The notes beneath the pieces were generated by a model that was not told the DNA's origin, did not search any database, and saw only the letters and a list, made by a program, of their open reading frames with translations. The position numbers and the translations under genes were made by a program. Shown in pieces: positions 26,658 to 35,022 of a stretch of DNA of 64,000 bases. Positions within the stretch are counted from its first letter, which is position 1, and each line of letters begins with the position of its first letter. This DNA comes from an uncultured Campylobacter sp. (GTDB lineage: Bacteria; Campylobacterota; Campylobacteria; Campylobacterales; Campylobacteraceae): positions 124,001 to 188,000 of the forward strand of contig CAKVAF010000001.1 of NCBI GenBank assembly GCA_934718785.1. The letters are read 5' to 3'.

Positions 26658-26689
26658 AATTACAAAACTACACCACGAGTTTTGTAATT
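26658..26689 (+). terminator. ccoG terminator with GC-rich conserved-type loop
   Basis: AATTACAAAACT (26658-26669) and AGTTTTGTAATT (26678-26689) form a 12-bp stem with loop ACACCACG. The AAAACT...AGTTTT core with a C/G-rich loop recurs at 32069, 36233, 39408 and, in weaker form, 51087. From here to ruvB (about 250 bases) I see nothing further. Confidence 0.7.
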
Positions 26690-26946
26690 TAAGAAATTTA
26701 AATCAAATTTAGAAATTTTGCTCTTAAAACAAAGGTCAAGTTCTTGCGATGATAATATCAATGAGCATTTTAAAATCTAAAACCCATTGTTTTAAATTGC
26801 ACTAAAATTTTGCTACCCTTGAGTTTTATGTGTGAAGTTAATATCGTTTTATCTTTGGTTTAAAAAATTAGAAATAGGAGCTGTTGCTGGGAGAATTTGT
26901 TTAAACTAAAATAAATCTTAAAATTTTTGTGATTTTACCATACATT

Positions 26947-27951
26947 TTAATCAAACAAATTCTTTTCAATGCCTATTTTAAAAACCTCATAGCTTTTAAA
27001 GCTTGCAACGCGTCCTTTAGCGGTGCGCTCTATGTAGCCATTTGCAAGCAAGTAAGGCTCTATGACATCCTCGATAGTGTTTTCATCTTCGCTCAAAGCC
27101 GCAGCTATGCTAGCAAGCCCTAAAGGACGCCTTTTAGCCGCTGTTAAAAGCTCTAAATAACGCAAATCCATACTATCAAAGCCAAGCTCATTCACGCCAA
27201 GCGAGTTTAGTGCTTCTTTTGCACGCTTTAGTGTGATGATATTTTCATCGGCCACATCGGCAAAGTCGCGCACCCTTTTTAAAAGCCTTAAAGCAATTCT
27301 AGGCGTGCTGCGGCTTCTTTTTGCAATCTCAAGTGCGGCTTCTTTTTCACACTCCTTACCAAGCTTTAAGCCCGCTTTTTGAATGATTAAAGCAAGCTCT
27401 TCATCTTTGTAAAACTCAAGGCGAAATTGCATACCAAAACGATCTCTTAAAGGATTAGAAAGCATTCCAGCGCGCGTTGTCGCACCTATGAGCGTAAATT
27501 TAGGCAAATCAATCTTTATCGTTTGAGCAGCAGGCCCACTTCCTATGATAATATCAAGCCTAAAATCTTCCATCGCAGGATATAAAACTTCTTCAATAGC
27601 CGGGCTAAGGCGGTGAATTTCATCGATAAATAGCACATCGCCTTCGCTTAAATTTGTTAAAATAGCGGCTAAATCCCCGCTTTTTTCTATCATCGGAGCG
27701 GCTGTTGTTTTGATATTTGCACTCATTTCAGTGGCGATAATGTTAGCTAAGGTCGTTTTGCCAAGCCCTGCTGGTCCACTAAAAAGGATGTGATCAAGGC
27801 ACTCATTTCGCTTTTTAGCCGCTTTTATAAAAACATTTAAGTTTTTTTTGATATTTTCTTGTCCTATGTAGCCCTCAAAAGTGCTTGGACGCAAGGAGTT
27901 TTCATAGTTTTCATCAAAGGAGATTTTTTCAATTTCTACGATTCTGTCCAT
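26947..27951 (-). CDS. ruvB: Holliday junction helicase RuvB
   Basis: 334 residues. This AAA+ motor drives RuvA-bound branch migration. Walker [12 protein letters not shown], Walker [12 protein letters not shown], sensor 1 [10 protein letters not shown] and the arginine finger region LRDRFGM are all present. The C-terminal winged helix ends in a family-typical RGR(V/I)A. The start ([17 protein letters not shown]) is normal. It is divergent from the gene at 28043. Confidence 0.97.
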   Translation of the reverse strand: MDRIVEIEKISFDENYENSLRPSTFEGYIGQENIKKNLNVFIKAAKKRNECLDHILFSGPAGLGKTTLANIIATEMSANIKTTAAPMIEKSGDLAAILTNLSEGDVLFIDEIHRLSPAIEEVLYPAMEDFRLDIIIGSGPAAQTIKIDLPKFTLIGATTRAGMLSNPLRDRFGMQFRLEFYKDEELALIIQKAGLKLGKECEKEAALEIAKRSRSTPRIALRLLKRVRDFADVADENIITLKRAKEALNSLGVNELGFDSMDLRYLELLTAAKRRPLGLASIAAALSEDENTIEDVIEPYLLANGYIERTAKGRVASFKSYEVFKIGIEKNLFD

Positions 27952-28042
27952 AATTTTGCTTAAAAATTTGATTTTAAAATTAAGATTTTAGCTAAATTTT
28001 GCTACAATTTGCATAAATTTTTTTAAAAATGACGATTTAAAA

Positions 28043-28450
28043 ATGGGAATATTAGAACAATTAGAGCTTGAATATGAGCTTGATGAGGTGGAGAAGTTTT
28101 TGCACTTTTTTAGGATACTGTGCGATGAGTTTGAGCCTTTAATTATAGAGCTTTCAAGCAAGGATAAATACAAGAGCGCTCTTGAAAAAATAGAGCAACT
28201 CGCGCACAATACAGCCTGGGCTGCTAGACGTTTAAGCTTGGCTGAAGTTACTGATTTTTGCGTTTTTTGCGAAGAGATGATGAATGAAGCGAAGAAATTT
28301 GAGGGTCCAGCAAGCGATGAGTTTATCGACTGGATGCTTTTAGTGGGCGAGCAGTTTGAAAATTATTGCAAATCTTATGAAGAAAATGCGTCAAATTTAG
28401 CTCTTTTTAATCCATTAATTGTTAATGTTCCAAATGTCATTTCTTTGTAA
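28043..28450 (+). CDS. Hypothetical helical protein, HPt-like
   Basis: 135 residues, almost all acidic amphipathic helix, no signal or membrane segment. IEQLAHNTAWAARRLSLAEV (about residues 50-69) resembles the xHxxKGxAxxLGL phosphoacceptor helix of HPt domains, although Lys-Gly is replaced. A phosphotransfer role is therefore only a guess. A TACAAT at 28003-28008 could be its -10 box. Its TAA ends one base before the tmRNA gene, so the ssrA promoter must lie inside this coding region or the two are co-transcribed. Confidence 0.65.
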   Translation: MGILEQLELEYELDEVEKFLHFFRILCDEFEPLIIELSSKDKYKSALEKIEQLAHNTAWAARRLSLAEVTDFCVFCEEMMNEAKKFEGPASDEFIDWMLLVGEQFENYCKSYEENASNLALFNPLIVNVPNVISL

Positions 28451-28451
28451 T

Positions 28452-28810
28452 GGGGACGACTTGGCTTCGACAAGAATGTGGTGGCTTAAGTGGCATACCG
28501 CTTTGGGCAAAGCGTTAAAAGCCTGATTAAATTTAAACGCAAACAACGCGAAATTTGCTCCTGCTTACGCTAAAGCTGCGTGAGTTCAGTTGAGCCTTGC
28601 TTTTAAGCGATGCTATCTAGCTTAAAAGTGAGTTAGCTTTGATAGTGTAGCCTTGAAATTGACGCATTTGAGGTGAAATTCAGTCTTAGCTAGGGCGCTG
28701 GGCTTTGGAGAATGAGCCTTGCCTTAGTGAAATAATCATTCTTGCTAAGTATGTAGAGGCTTTTGCTAAGGCATTTTTGGACAGGGGTTCAATTCCCCTC
28801 GTCTCCACCA
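28452..28810 (+). ncRNA. ssrA: tmRNA
   Basis: The 359-base RNA starts GGGGACG and ends CGTCTCCACCA, which pair as the tRNA-Ala-like acceptor. GGGGTTCAATTCCCC is the T arm, and CTTGGCTTCGACA lies at the 5' side as in other tmRNAs. The tag frame at 28539-28583 encodes ANNAKFAPAYAKAA then TGA. tmRNA with SmpB rescues stalled ribosomes and marks the product for proteolysis. It is a standard one-piece molecule. Confidence 0.96.
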
Positions 28811-28892
28811 AATTTTTTAAATTTTTCTATCTTTTTTAAATTTCCTTGTTTATAAGTGTAGCACTTGATAAAAAGAAATAATTTATAATTTT

Positions 28893-29648
28893 CTAAGTCG
28901 CATAGCTTTCAACAAGCTTTTGAACGAGTAAATTCCACCCATCCACAAGCACAAAAATAAGCAGTTTAAAAGGCAAAGATATCATCACAGGCGGTAACAT
29001 CATCATCCCCATAGACATCAAAACCGAGCTTACCACCATATCGATAACTAAAAAAGGCAAATAAATCAAAAAGCCAATTTCAAAAGCCGTCTTTAACTCT
29101 GATATCATAAAAGCTGGCACGATAATGCTTAGTGGCACTTCTTCGACATTTTGCGGATTTGGTAAATTTCTAATGCGGTAAAACAGCGCCAAGTCCTTTT
29201 GTCTCGTGTTTTTAAGCATAAATTCCTTAAAAGGACGCGAGCTTCTATCAAAGGCTTCTTCATAGCCTATTTGCTCGGCTAAATAGGGCTTCACGCCTTC
29301 ATTATAAGCCCTGCTCATCGTAGGCTCCATAATAAAAAAGGTCAAAATGAGCGCAAAAGTTACCAAAATCGTGCTTGGCGGCATAGTCGTCGTTCCCATT
29401 GCCTGTCTTAAAAACGAAAACACCACAACAAGACGCAAGAAAGAAGTCGCCATAAACACAATACTAGGCGCTAAAGCAAGTATAGTTAAAACGATGATGA
29501 TATTAAGCACGGTTACAAGCTGCTGTGGTGTATCAGGCGCAGATAGCGATAAATTCACGGTTGGCACCGTCACTTCAGCCGCATTTAGCACAGCACTCAA
29601 TAAAAAAGAGACTAAAAATAAGATTTTTAACGCTTTAAATCTTTTCAA
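28893..29648 (-). CDS. fliP: Flagellar export gate protein FliP
   Basis: 251 residues with a cleavable signal peptide (to about residue 23), then the FliP family blocks: PSIVFMATSFLRLVVVFSFLRQA, FILTFFIMEPTM (in part) and VIDMVVSSVLMSMGMMMLPP near the end. FliP5-FliQ4-FliR1 make the core export channel fed by FlhA, whose gene is at 14.7 kb. It is a single minus-strand gene beside ssrA. Confidence 0.96.
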   Translation of the reverse strand: MKRFKALKILFLVSFLLSAVLNAAEVTVPTVNLSLSAPDTPQQLVTVLNIIIVLTILALAPSIVFMATSFLRLVVVFSFLRQAMGTTTMPPSTILVTFALILTFFIMEPTMSRAYNEGVKPYLAEQIGYEEAFDRSSRPFKEFMLKNTRQKDLALFYRIRNLPNPQNVEEVPLSIIVPAFMISELKTAFEIGFLIYLPFLVIDMVVSSVLMSMGMMMLPPVMISLPFKLLIFVLVDGWNLLVQKLVESYAT

Positions 29649-29863
29649 CCCTCGCCCTTTTTGCTTAATCTAAGCAAAATTATAGGATTTTTACACTGAA
29701 ATTTGGGTTAAATTTTAAAAAGCTTAGCGATTTCATCATTTGATTTATCTTGCAAATTTAAATGCTCAATGTTTTTATACTTTGTAAGTTGTTGAATGAA
29801 TATTTGATATTATTTAAATTAATTCATCCATTAAAATTACGCAAAATAAATTTATATTTTGCC

Positions 29864-30259
29864 CTATATACTCATATCTAAATGCTTGATTTTGTGGGAG
29901 TTTTTAAAATGATTTGACTCACCATCTTCATCTAAGTTCTCATCATTTTCATGGCTTGCGCTGGGCGCGTCATTATCTTGAGAATGCGCGTCATCATTTT
30001 GCTCATCATCTTTTTTGCGCTGTTCTTGGCGCTTTTTTTTACTCTCTTCATCTTCTTGTTTTTCTTTAATCTCATCTTGCACGGCATTTGTTTCAGCGAC
30101 TTTTTCTAAGCGATTGACAACCTTTTCTTTGGCTTCAAATTCTTGCATATTCGCAACGCTTGCATAGCCTTCTTTGGCAAGCTCATTACCCACTTGTGTG
30201 GAGGTTATGCCGACATTTTGATTGACAAAATGGATATTTCCAAGCGCACTGATAGCCAT
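29864..30259 (-). CDS. Hypothetical protein with long charged disordered tail
   Basis: 131 residues. The first 50 (MAISALGNIHFVNQNVGITS...) look ordered. Residues about 60-115 are an extreme Glu/Asp/Lys/Gln/Asn-rich stretch (KKKRQEQRKKDDEQNDDAHS) that must be disordered. The start follows the NFACT gene stop by two bases, and its ribosome site lies in that gene's last codons, so the two are translationally linked. Function unknown. Confidence 0.7.
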   Translation of the reverse strand: MAISALGNIHFVNQNVGITSTQVGNELAKEGYASVANMQEFEAKEKVVNRLEKVAETNAVQDEIKEKQEDEESKKKRQEQRKKDDEQNDDAHSQDNDAPSASHENDENLDEDGESNHFKNSHKIKHLDMSI

Positions 30260-30261
30260 TT

Positions 30262-31569
30262 TTACTCCTTTGAGATGCTAATGCTTTTATAATTTGTGTA
30301 ATTTACAAAAGCATTTTGTTTTATTTTAACAAATTTTCGCTGAGTATAATCAACAATGAAACGTCCTTTTTGTAAATTTGAAAAATTTACACACAAGCGC
30401 GCGCCAAATTCTATCAGCCCATCATCCATTTTAAGCTTGTTTGCTATAATAAAAACATGTGCGCTAGGCAAATTTTTCACATGCAGCCACAAATCATCTT
30501 TTTTAGCCTGCTTAAGCAAAGCTTCATTAGCCTTTTCGCTCCTGCCTACAAGGATTTTAAAATCCTTGTAATAAAAGCTTAAAACGCCTGAAATTTCATC
30601 TTTTTTATCTCTATTTTGCTCTTTTTTTGCAAGCACGCTCTCAAGCTCAAAGCTTTGCTCGCAAGTTTTTACAAAATGCCTTAAAAGCTCTAAGCTCTCA
30701 AGCTTTTCGTTTAAATTCTCTCTTTGCAAATGGATATTTTGTGCCTTTTGCTTTAATTTTTTAGCTTCTTTAAAAAGCTCATTAGCTTCTATTTTAGCAG
30801 GCTTTGAAAGTTTAAAAGCTTGACTTTGTCCGCTAAAATCTTGTAAAATAAACTCCCTTTCATCATCTTGAATTTGATATAAATTCGCCGATAAAAGCAA
30901 AGCCCTTTGAGAAATTTGCTCGCTTTTTTGGATTAAATTTTCTTCTTTTTCAAGGTGTAAAAGTTTATCTTTAAGATTTTTTATCCTTTTTTCAAGGACG
31001 CAAAGTTTATTTTTTTTAAGTTCATTCAGCTTTTTTTGATGAATTTCTTTAAAATTGTTTTCAAAATAAAGCTTGAAATTTGTAATTTTTTCACTGGGCT
31101 TTTCTTTAATCTCAATGGGTGCTAAAGGCTCGAGTTTTTCGCCTACTTTAATAGCGCGCACACTCTTTTGAATGTGCCTTAAAGCTTCGATAATAAAGCC
31201 TTTTTCATCTGTAATAATCACATTTGTATGCTTGCCTGTAAGCTCAAAATAAATGAAGCCATCAAAGCTTTTATACGCCTTTTCTTGCCTGATTTTAAAC
31301 ATCAAAATTCTATTATTTTGTGGCACGAAAACAGCTTTTAAAAAAGCATTTGTAAAAAGCCTTTTAAGCGCGATATCAAAGGGTGCGCCATAATTTTTGC
31401 CTTTGAAATTTGCTTGATAAATGCTGCTTTTGTTGCGGTTTAAATCAATGATAAAGCTCTCATCATCAAGCCTAATCTCAAGCGCGCTATCTGTAATTCT
31501 TTTGATAAAATAAATCTTTTTAAAACGCTTGAAAAAATCCGCAATTTGCACCAGCTCGCCGTATTTCAC
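30262..31569 (-). CDS. NFACT family protein (RqcH/FbpA-like)
   Basis: 435 residues. It has an N-terminal NFACT-N-like domain, a coiled coil at about 170-300 rich in Lys/Glu/Leu, and the NFACT-R (DUF814) domain DDLWLHVKNLPSAHVFII near 360. Annotated in Campylobacter as a fibronectin/fibrinogen-binding protein. Bacterial relatives (RqcH) instead bind stalled 50S subunits and add alanine tails. It is shorter than Gram-positive RqcH (about 570), so the domain set may be reduced. Confidence 0.85.
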   Translation of the reverse strand: MKYGELVQIADFFKRFKKIYFIKRITDSALEIRLDDESFIIDLNRNKSSIYQANFKGKNYGAPFDIALKRLFTNAFLKAVFVPQNNRILMFKIRQEKAYKSFDGFIYFELTGKHTNVIITDEKGFIIEALRHIQKSVRAIKVGEKLEPLAPIEIKEKPSEKITNFKLYFENNFKEIHQKKLNELKKNKLCVLEKRIKNLKDKLLHLEKEENLIQKSEQISQRALLLSANLYQIQDDEREFILQDFSGQSQAFKLSKPAKIEANELFKEAKKLKQKAQNIHLQRENLNEKLESLELLRHFVKTCEQSFELESVLAKKEQNRDKKDEISGVLSFYYKDFKILVGRSEKANEALLKQAKKDDLWLHVKNLPSAHVFIIANKLKMDDGLIEFGARLCVNFSNLQKGRFIVDYTQRKFVKIKQNAFVNYTNYKSISISKE

Positions 31570-31671
31570 TCAAAGTCCTTAAATCAAAGTTAAATTATAG
31601 CAAAGAAATACTTTAAACGCGGCTTTTTTAAAAAAATATTAAAAATCACAAATTTAAGCTCAAATTTATGT

Positions 31672-31677
31672 TATAAT
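31672..31677 (+). promoter_or_regulatory. Candidate -10 box of 48-residue gene
   Basis: TATAAT preceded by ATGT (TGn-type extension), 30 bases before ATG 31708. Confidence 0.5.
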
Positions 31678-31707
31678 CGCAAAGCAATATCAAATGAAGG
31701 TTTGACA

Positions 31708-31854
31708 ATGAAAAATTTAAGCATTCAGGAAAAAAAGGATTTAAATTCTTGTGTTTTTAGCGAACTGGGCAAAGATAAAAAAGAAATTTTTTTTATCCTT
31801 TTAATCAAAAAAATTAAAGAAATTTTAGCCGCGAAAAAGGCGATAAGTAAATAA
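31708..31854 (+). CDS. Small basic protein, hypothetical
   Basis: 48 residues from ATG 31708 to TAA 31852-31854, with GAAGG 7 bases upstream and a good -10 box. Sequence begins MKNLSIQEKKDLNSCVFSEL, then a lysine-rich amphipathic helix. No family recognised. Promoter, ribosome site and coding style all favour a real gene despite the size. Confidence 0.6.
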   Translation: MKNLSIQEKKDLNSCVFSELGKDKKEIFFILLIKKIKEILAAKKAISK

Positions 31855-31866
31855 AAGCAAGTAAAA

Positions 31867-31942
31867 TGGTGTCCCGTGTTGGATTCGAACCAACGACCCC
31901 CTCCTTAAAAGGGAGATGCTCTACCGGCTGAGCTAACGAGAC
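31867..31942 (-). tRNA. tRNA-Lys (UUU)
   Basis: 76 bases including an encoded CCA. The minus strand starts GTCTCGTTAGCTCAGCCGG. The anticodon loop is CTTTTAA with anticodon TTT, and the T arm GTTGGTTCGAATCCAAC is normal. The acceptor GTCTCGT pairs with ACGGGAC (one G.U). Confidence 0.97.
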
Positions 31943-32068
31943 AAAGCCAAATCTTAAAAAAGTAAAAATGTGATTATGCCAAAATAAATGCTCTTTGTCA
32001 AGGCATTCAATTTTAAACCTTAAAATCGCACAAATTTTACTTTATATAAATATAAAATTTTAAACTCC

Positions 32069-32088
32069 AAAACCCGCACCGCTGTTTT
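32069..32088 (-). terminator. marC 3' hairpin, conserved-loop type
   Basis: AAAACCCGCACCGCTGTTTT, 45 bases beyond the marC stop. It is a near match to the 20-mers at 36233 and 39408. Confidence 0.5.
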
Positions 32089-32133
32089 AAAATTCTTTAA
32101 AATTTAAATCGCGCACTTTTTTACTGAGTCATT

Positions 32134-32766
32134 TTAAGCAGCAAATAAATCCTTAATCCCAATAACCATCATTTTAACGCCAATTGCCATGATAAAAACT
32201 TGAGCAATGCGTGAAAAAATATGCAAAATGAGCTTGCCCACTAGCCTTTCAATTGTGGCTGCAAAATGAAAAAGCACAAACATAAAAATAAAGGCAAAAA
32301 GCACTGCCCCGCTGGCTGTCATCACACCGCTATCTTCGCTTACAACAATCACAGTTGAGAGTGTGCCAGGTCCTACAAGCATAGGAAAAGCCATCGGTAT
32401 AACGCTTTTTCTCAAAAGCTCGCTCTCGCTTAAATCCTGCACGGCTAAAGCGTCCTTTTTAGCTTCTGGAAAAAGCAAATTTTTTGTCGCCATCACGACC
32501 AAAATAAGCCCACCCGCAATGCGCAAATCATCAAGGCTTATATTGAAAACATATTTCATTAAAAATGGCCCTGAATAAAGAAAAATCACCACGATAATAA
32601 AAGCAGTATAAAGGATATTTCTAAATAAATGCTGCCTTTTTACCGCTTCTAAATCATCAGCCATAGCGATGAACTGCGTGAGATTACCAAAAGGATTAAG
32701 CACAGCTAAAATGGTAATAGATACCAAAAACATCGTGTAAATTTCATTTTGTAAGCCTGAAAACAT
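32134..32766 (-). CDS. marC: MarC family integral membrane protein (UPF0056)
   Basis: 210 residues with six predicted membrane segments. Family blocks are LNPFGNLTQFIAM near the N-terminus and IPMAFPMLVGPGTLSTVIV near the middle. Function in the family is unsettled; the old antibiotic-resistance link was withdrawn. Single gene with its own promoter region and a 3' hairpin. Confidence 0.9.
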   Translation of the reverse strand: MFSGLQNEIYTMFLVSITILAVLNPFGNLTQFIAMADDLEAVKRQHLFRNILYTAFIIVVIFLYSGPFLMKYVFNISLDDLRIAGGLILVVMATKNLLFPEAKKDALAVQDLSESELLRKSVIPMAFPMLVGPGTLSTVIVVSEDSGVMTASGAVLFAFIFMFVLFHFAATIERLVGKLILHIFSRIAQVFIMAIGVKMMVIGIKDLFAA

Positions 32767-32908
32767 TCATTTTACCTTAAATTTTTTTTAAAAAATCCAA
32801 TAAATTTTCAAAAATTTAATGAAATTTTATGGAATTGGCACGAATTTGTTGCGCAAATCTTTTCAATGACAAAGACGCCAAAAAACGAGCCTTATTTTTC
32901 TTTAAAAG

Positions 32909-33262
32909 CTAAACCTTTTCAAACTCAAGGCTTAAGGAATTGACGCAGTGTCTAGTATTTTTAGCTGTAAAATTTTCTCCTCTAAAAACATGCCCTAAAT
33001 GCGCCCCACATTTTGCACAAATAATTTCAACACGTCTTCCATCAGCATCCATTTGTTCTTTTACAGCGCCCTTTATCTCATCATCAAAGCTAGGCCAGCC
33101 ACAGCCACTTTTAAATTTAGCCTCACTTGTGTAAAGTGGGCTTTCACAACGTTTGCAGTGATAAATTCCTTTTTCATAAAAATCATTATATTTGCCAGAA
33201 AAAGGTGCCTCTGTGCCTTTGTGAATGATGATTTGCTCTTCTTCTTTGCTTAATTTTTTCAT
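32909..33262 (-). CDS. msrB: Peptide methionine-(R)-S-oxide reductase MsrB
   Basis: 117 residues. Two CxxC zinc motifs (YHCKRCES and IICAKCGAHLGHVF) and the catalytic cysteine in RHCVNSLSLEF (about C106) are present, with GCGWPSFDDEI between. It reduces the R epimer of methionine sulfoxide. MsrA, for the S epimer, is at 46.5 kb. Divergent from the DUF455 gene, with about 60 bases between starts. Confidence 0.95.
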   Translation of the reverse strand: MKKLSKEEEQIIIHKGTEAPFSGKYNDFYEKGIYHCKRCESPLYTSEAKFKSGCGWPSFDDEIKGAVKEQMDADGRRVEIICAKCGAHLGHVFRGENFTAKNTRHCVNSLSLEFEKV

Positions 33263-33287
33263 TTTTTATCCTTTAAAAAAACTTTGT

Positions 33288-33293
33288 TATAAT
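33288..33293 (+). promoter_or_regulatory. Candidate -10 box of DUF455 gene
   Basis: TATAAT preceded by TTTGT, 31 bases before ATG 33325. Confidence 0.55.
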
Positions 33294-33324
33294 AGCATAA
33301 AATAAGCCCTTGCAAGAAGTAAAA

Positions 33325-34122
33325 ATGAAAAAAGAATTTTTTGATAATTTAGAGCAAATTTTATATGATAAAAAGACACAGTTTGAGAAATTTGCTGATT
33401 TTTACGAAAATTTTAAGAGCGATAAATTTTATTTTTCTTTTGAGAAAGAGCGCATTTTAAAAGATAATTTACACCCACATATAAAAATAAAGCATCCTAC
33501 AAAGCTAAGAGGAGTTAAAAACGCAGATAATGACTATAATTTAGCTAAAATTTTACATTCAATTGCTCATATTGAATACTCAGCCATTCAGCTAGCCCTT
33601 GATTCAAGTTACCGTTTTAGCTTTTTACCGCGCGTTTTTTATGAAAGCTTTTTAAAAATCGCTGATGATGAGATAAAGCATTTTTGCTTACTTGAAAAAG
33701 CTTTGAATGAGCTTGGCTTTAAATATGGAGATTTTGTAGCTCATGATAGTTTAAATGCAGCCTTAAAAGCGACTGCAAACTCGCTTAGATATAGAATGGC
33801 AGTCGTTCATAGAGGGCTTGAAGCAAAGGGACTTGATGCAAATCCTTTTGTGCTTAAAAAGCTTGAAAATAGCACTCACGCACTTAAAAGCTTTTTAAAA
33901 ATCACCTTAAAAACTATACTTGATGATGAAATTACTCATGTGAGTGCTGGGGATATGTGGTTTAAATACGCTAAAGATGAGCAAGAAAGCTTTTTAGATA
34001 TTTGTGCTAAATTTAAAGAATTTGTGCTAGCTGGCAGGGTGTTAAATGAAGAAGCAAGGCTTAAAGCTGGCTTTGAAAAACAAGAATTAAAAGAGCTTGC
34101 GCTTTTTTATAAAAAAGCTTAA
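33325..34122 (+). CDS. DUF455 family ferritin-like protein
   Basis: 265 residues from ATG 33325 (an in-frame TTG at 33310 is less likely). Helical, with metal-ligand pairs typical of a ferritin-like four-helix bundle: HSIAHIEYSAIQLALD, FYESFLKIADDEIKHFCLLE and LDDEITHVSAGDMWF. Family members have no settled role. A di-iron site and possible tRNA- or redox-related oxidase activity are speculation. It precedes bioB by about 60 bases. Confidence 0.85.
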   Translation: MKKEFFDNLEQILYDKKTQFEKFADFYENFKSDKFYFSFEKERILKDNLHPHIKIKHPTKLRGVKNADNDYNLAKILHSIAHIEYSAIQLALDSSYRFSFLPRVFYESFLKIADDEIKHFCLLEKALNELGFKYGDFVAHDSLNAALKATANSLRYRMAVVHRGLEAKGLDANPFVLKKLENSTHALKSFLKITLKTILDDEITHVSAGDMWFKYAKDEQESFLDICAKFKEFVLAGRVLNEEARLKAGFEKQELKELALFYKKA

Positions 34123-34185
34123 AAACTTGCCTGAATTTGCCTAAATTTGCTAAAATGCGCTTTTAAAAAATTTCAAGGATAAATT

Positions 34186-35022
34186 ATGCAAATTATGCTC
34201 TGTGCCATTTGTAATATCTCAAGTGGTAATTGCCCTGAAGATTGTAAATACTGCACTCAAAGCCGTTTTGTCAAAACAAATATACAAAAATATCACAGAA
34301 AAGAAATCTCTCAAATCGTAAATGAAGCTAAATTTGCTAAGAAAAATCACGCACTTGGCTTTTGTCTTGTAACTGCTGGGCTTGGCCTTGATGATGATAA
34401 ACTTGAATATGTTTGTAAGGCAGCATATGCAGTGCTTAAAGAAGAGCCTAATTTAATGCTTATTGCCTGTAACGGCCTTGCAAGCTTAGAGCAGCTCAAA
34501 GAGCTTAAAAAAGTGGGTGTTTTTTCTTATAATCATAATTTAGAAAGCTCGCGCGAGTTTTACCCTAATATTTGCACCACACACAGCTGGCAAGCTCGCT
34601 TTGAGACAAATTTAAACGCTAAAGAAGCAGGACTTATGCTTTGCTGCGGGGGCATTTATGGGCTTGGCGAAAGCGAAGAGGATAGAGTGAGTTTTCGCAA
34701 AAGCCTTAAAGAGCTAAAGCCTTTTACAAGCCCTATTAATTTTTTCATTAAAAATGAGAATTTGAAGTTAAATCCCCCGAAACTCAGTGCTGATGAAGCC
34801 CTAAAAATCATCAGTGATAGCAAAAAAGACTTAGGCGATACCTTTATAATGGTTGCTGGAGGGCGCGAAGTGGTGCTTAAAGAGCGTCAATACGAAGCCT
34901 TTGAGCATGGTGCAAGTGCCATTGTTATAGGTGATTATCTCACCACAAAGGGCGAAATTCCAAGCCGCGATATAGAAATTTTAAAACAAAAAGGCTTTAG
35001 CTTTGCTACACAGTGCCATTGA
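34186..35022 (+). CDS. bioB: Biotin synthase
   Basis: 278-residue radical SAM enzyme that inserts sulfur into dethiobiotin. The 4Fe-4S site is C16, C20, C23 (NCPEDCKYCTQSRF), followed by CCGGIYGLGE and an AGGREVVL near the end. Short compared with E. coli (346), like other epsilonproteobacterial BioB. ATG 34186 has AAGG 7 bases upstream. The end overlaps the antiporter gene by 20 bases, as in C. jejuni. Confidence 0.93.
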   Translation: MQIMLCAICNISSGNCPEDCKYCTQSRFVKTNIQKYHRKEISQIVNEAKFAKKNHALGFCLVTAGLGLDDDKLEYVCKAAYAVLKEEPNLMLIACNGLASLEQLKELKKVGVFSYNHNLESSREFYPNICTTHSWQARFETNLNAKEAGLMLCCGGIYGLGESEEDRVSFRKSLKELKPFTSPINFFIKNENLKLNPPKLSADEALKIISDSKKDLGDTFIMVAGGREVVLKERQYEAFEHGASAIVIGDYLTTKGEIPSRDIEILKQKGFSFATQCH

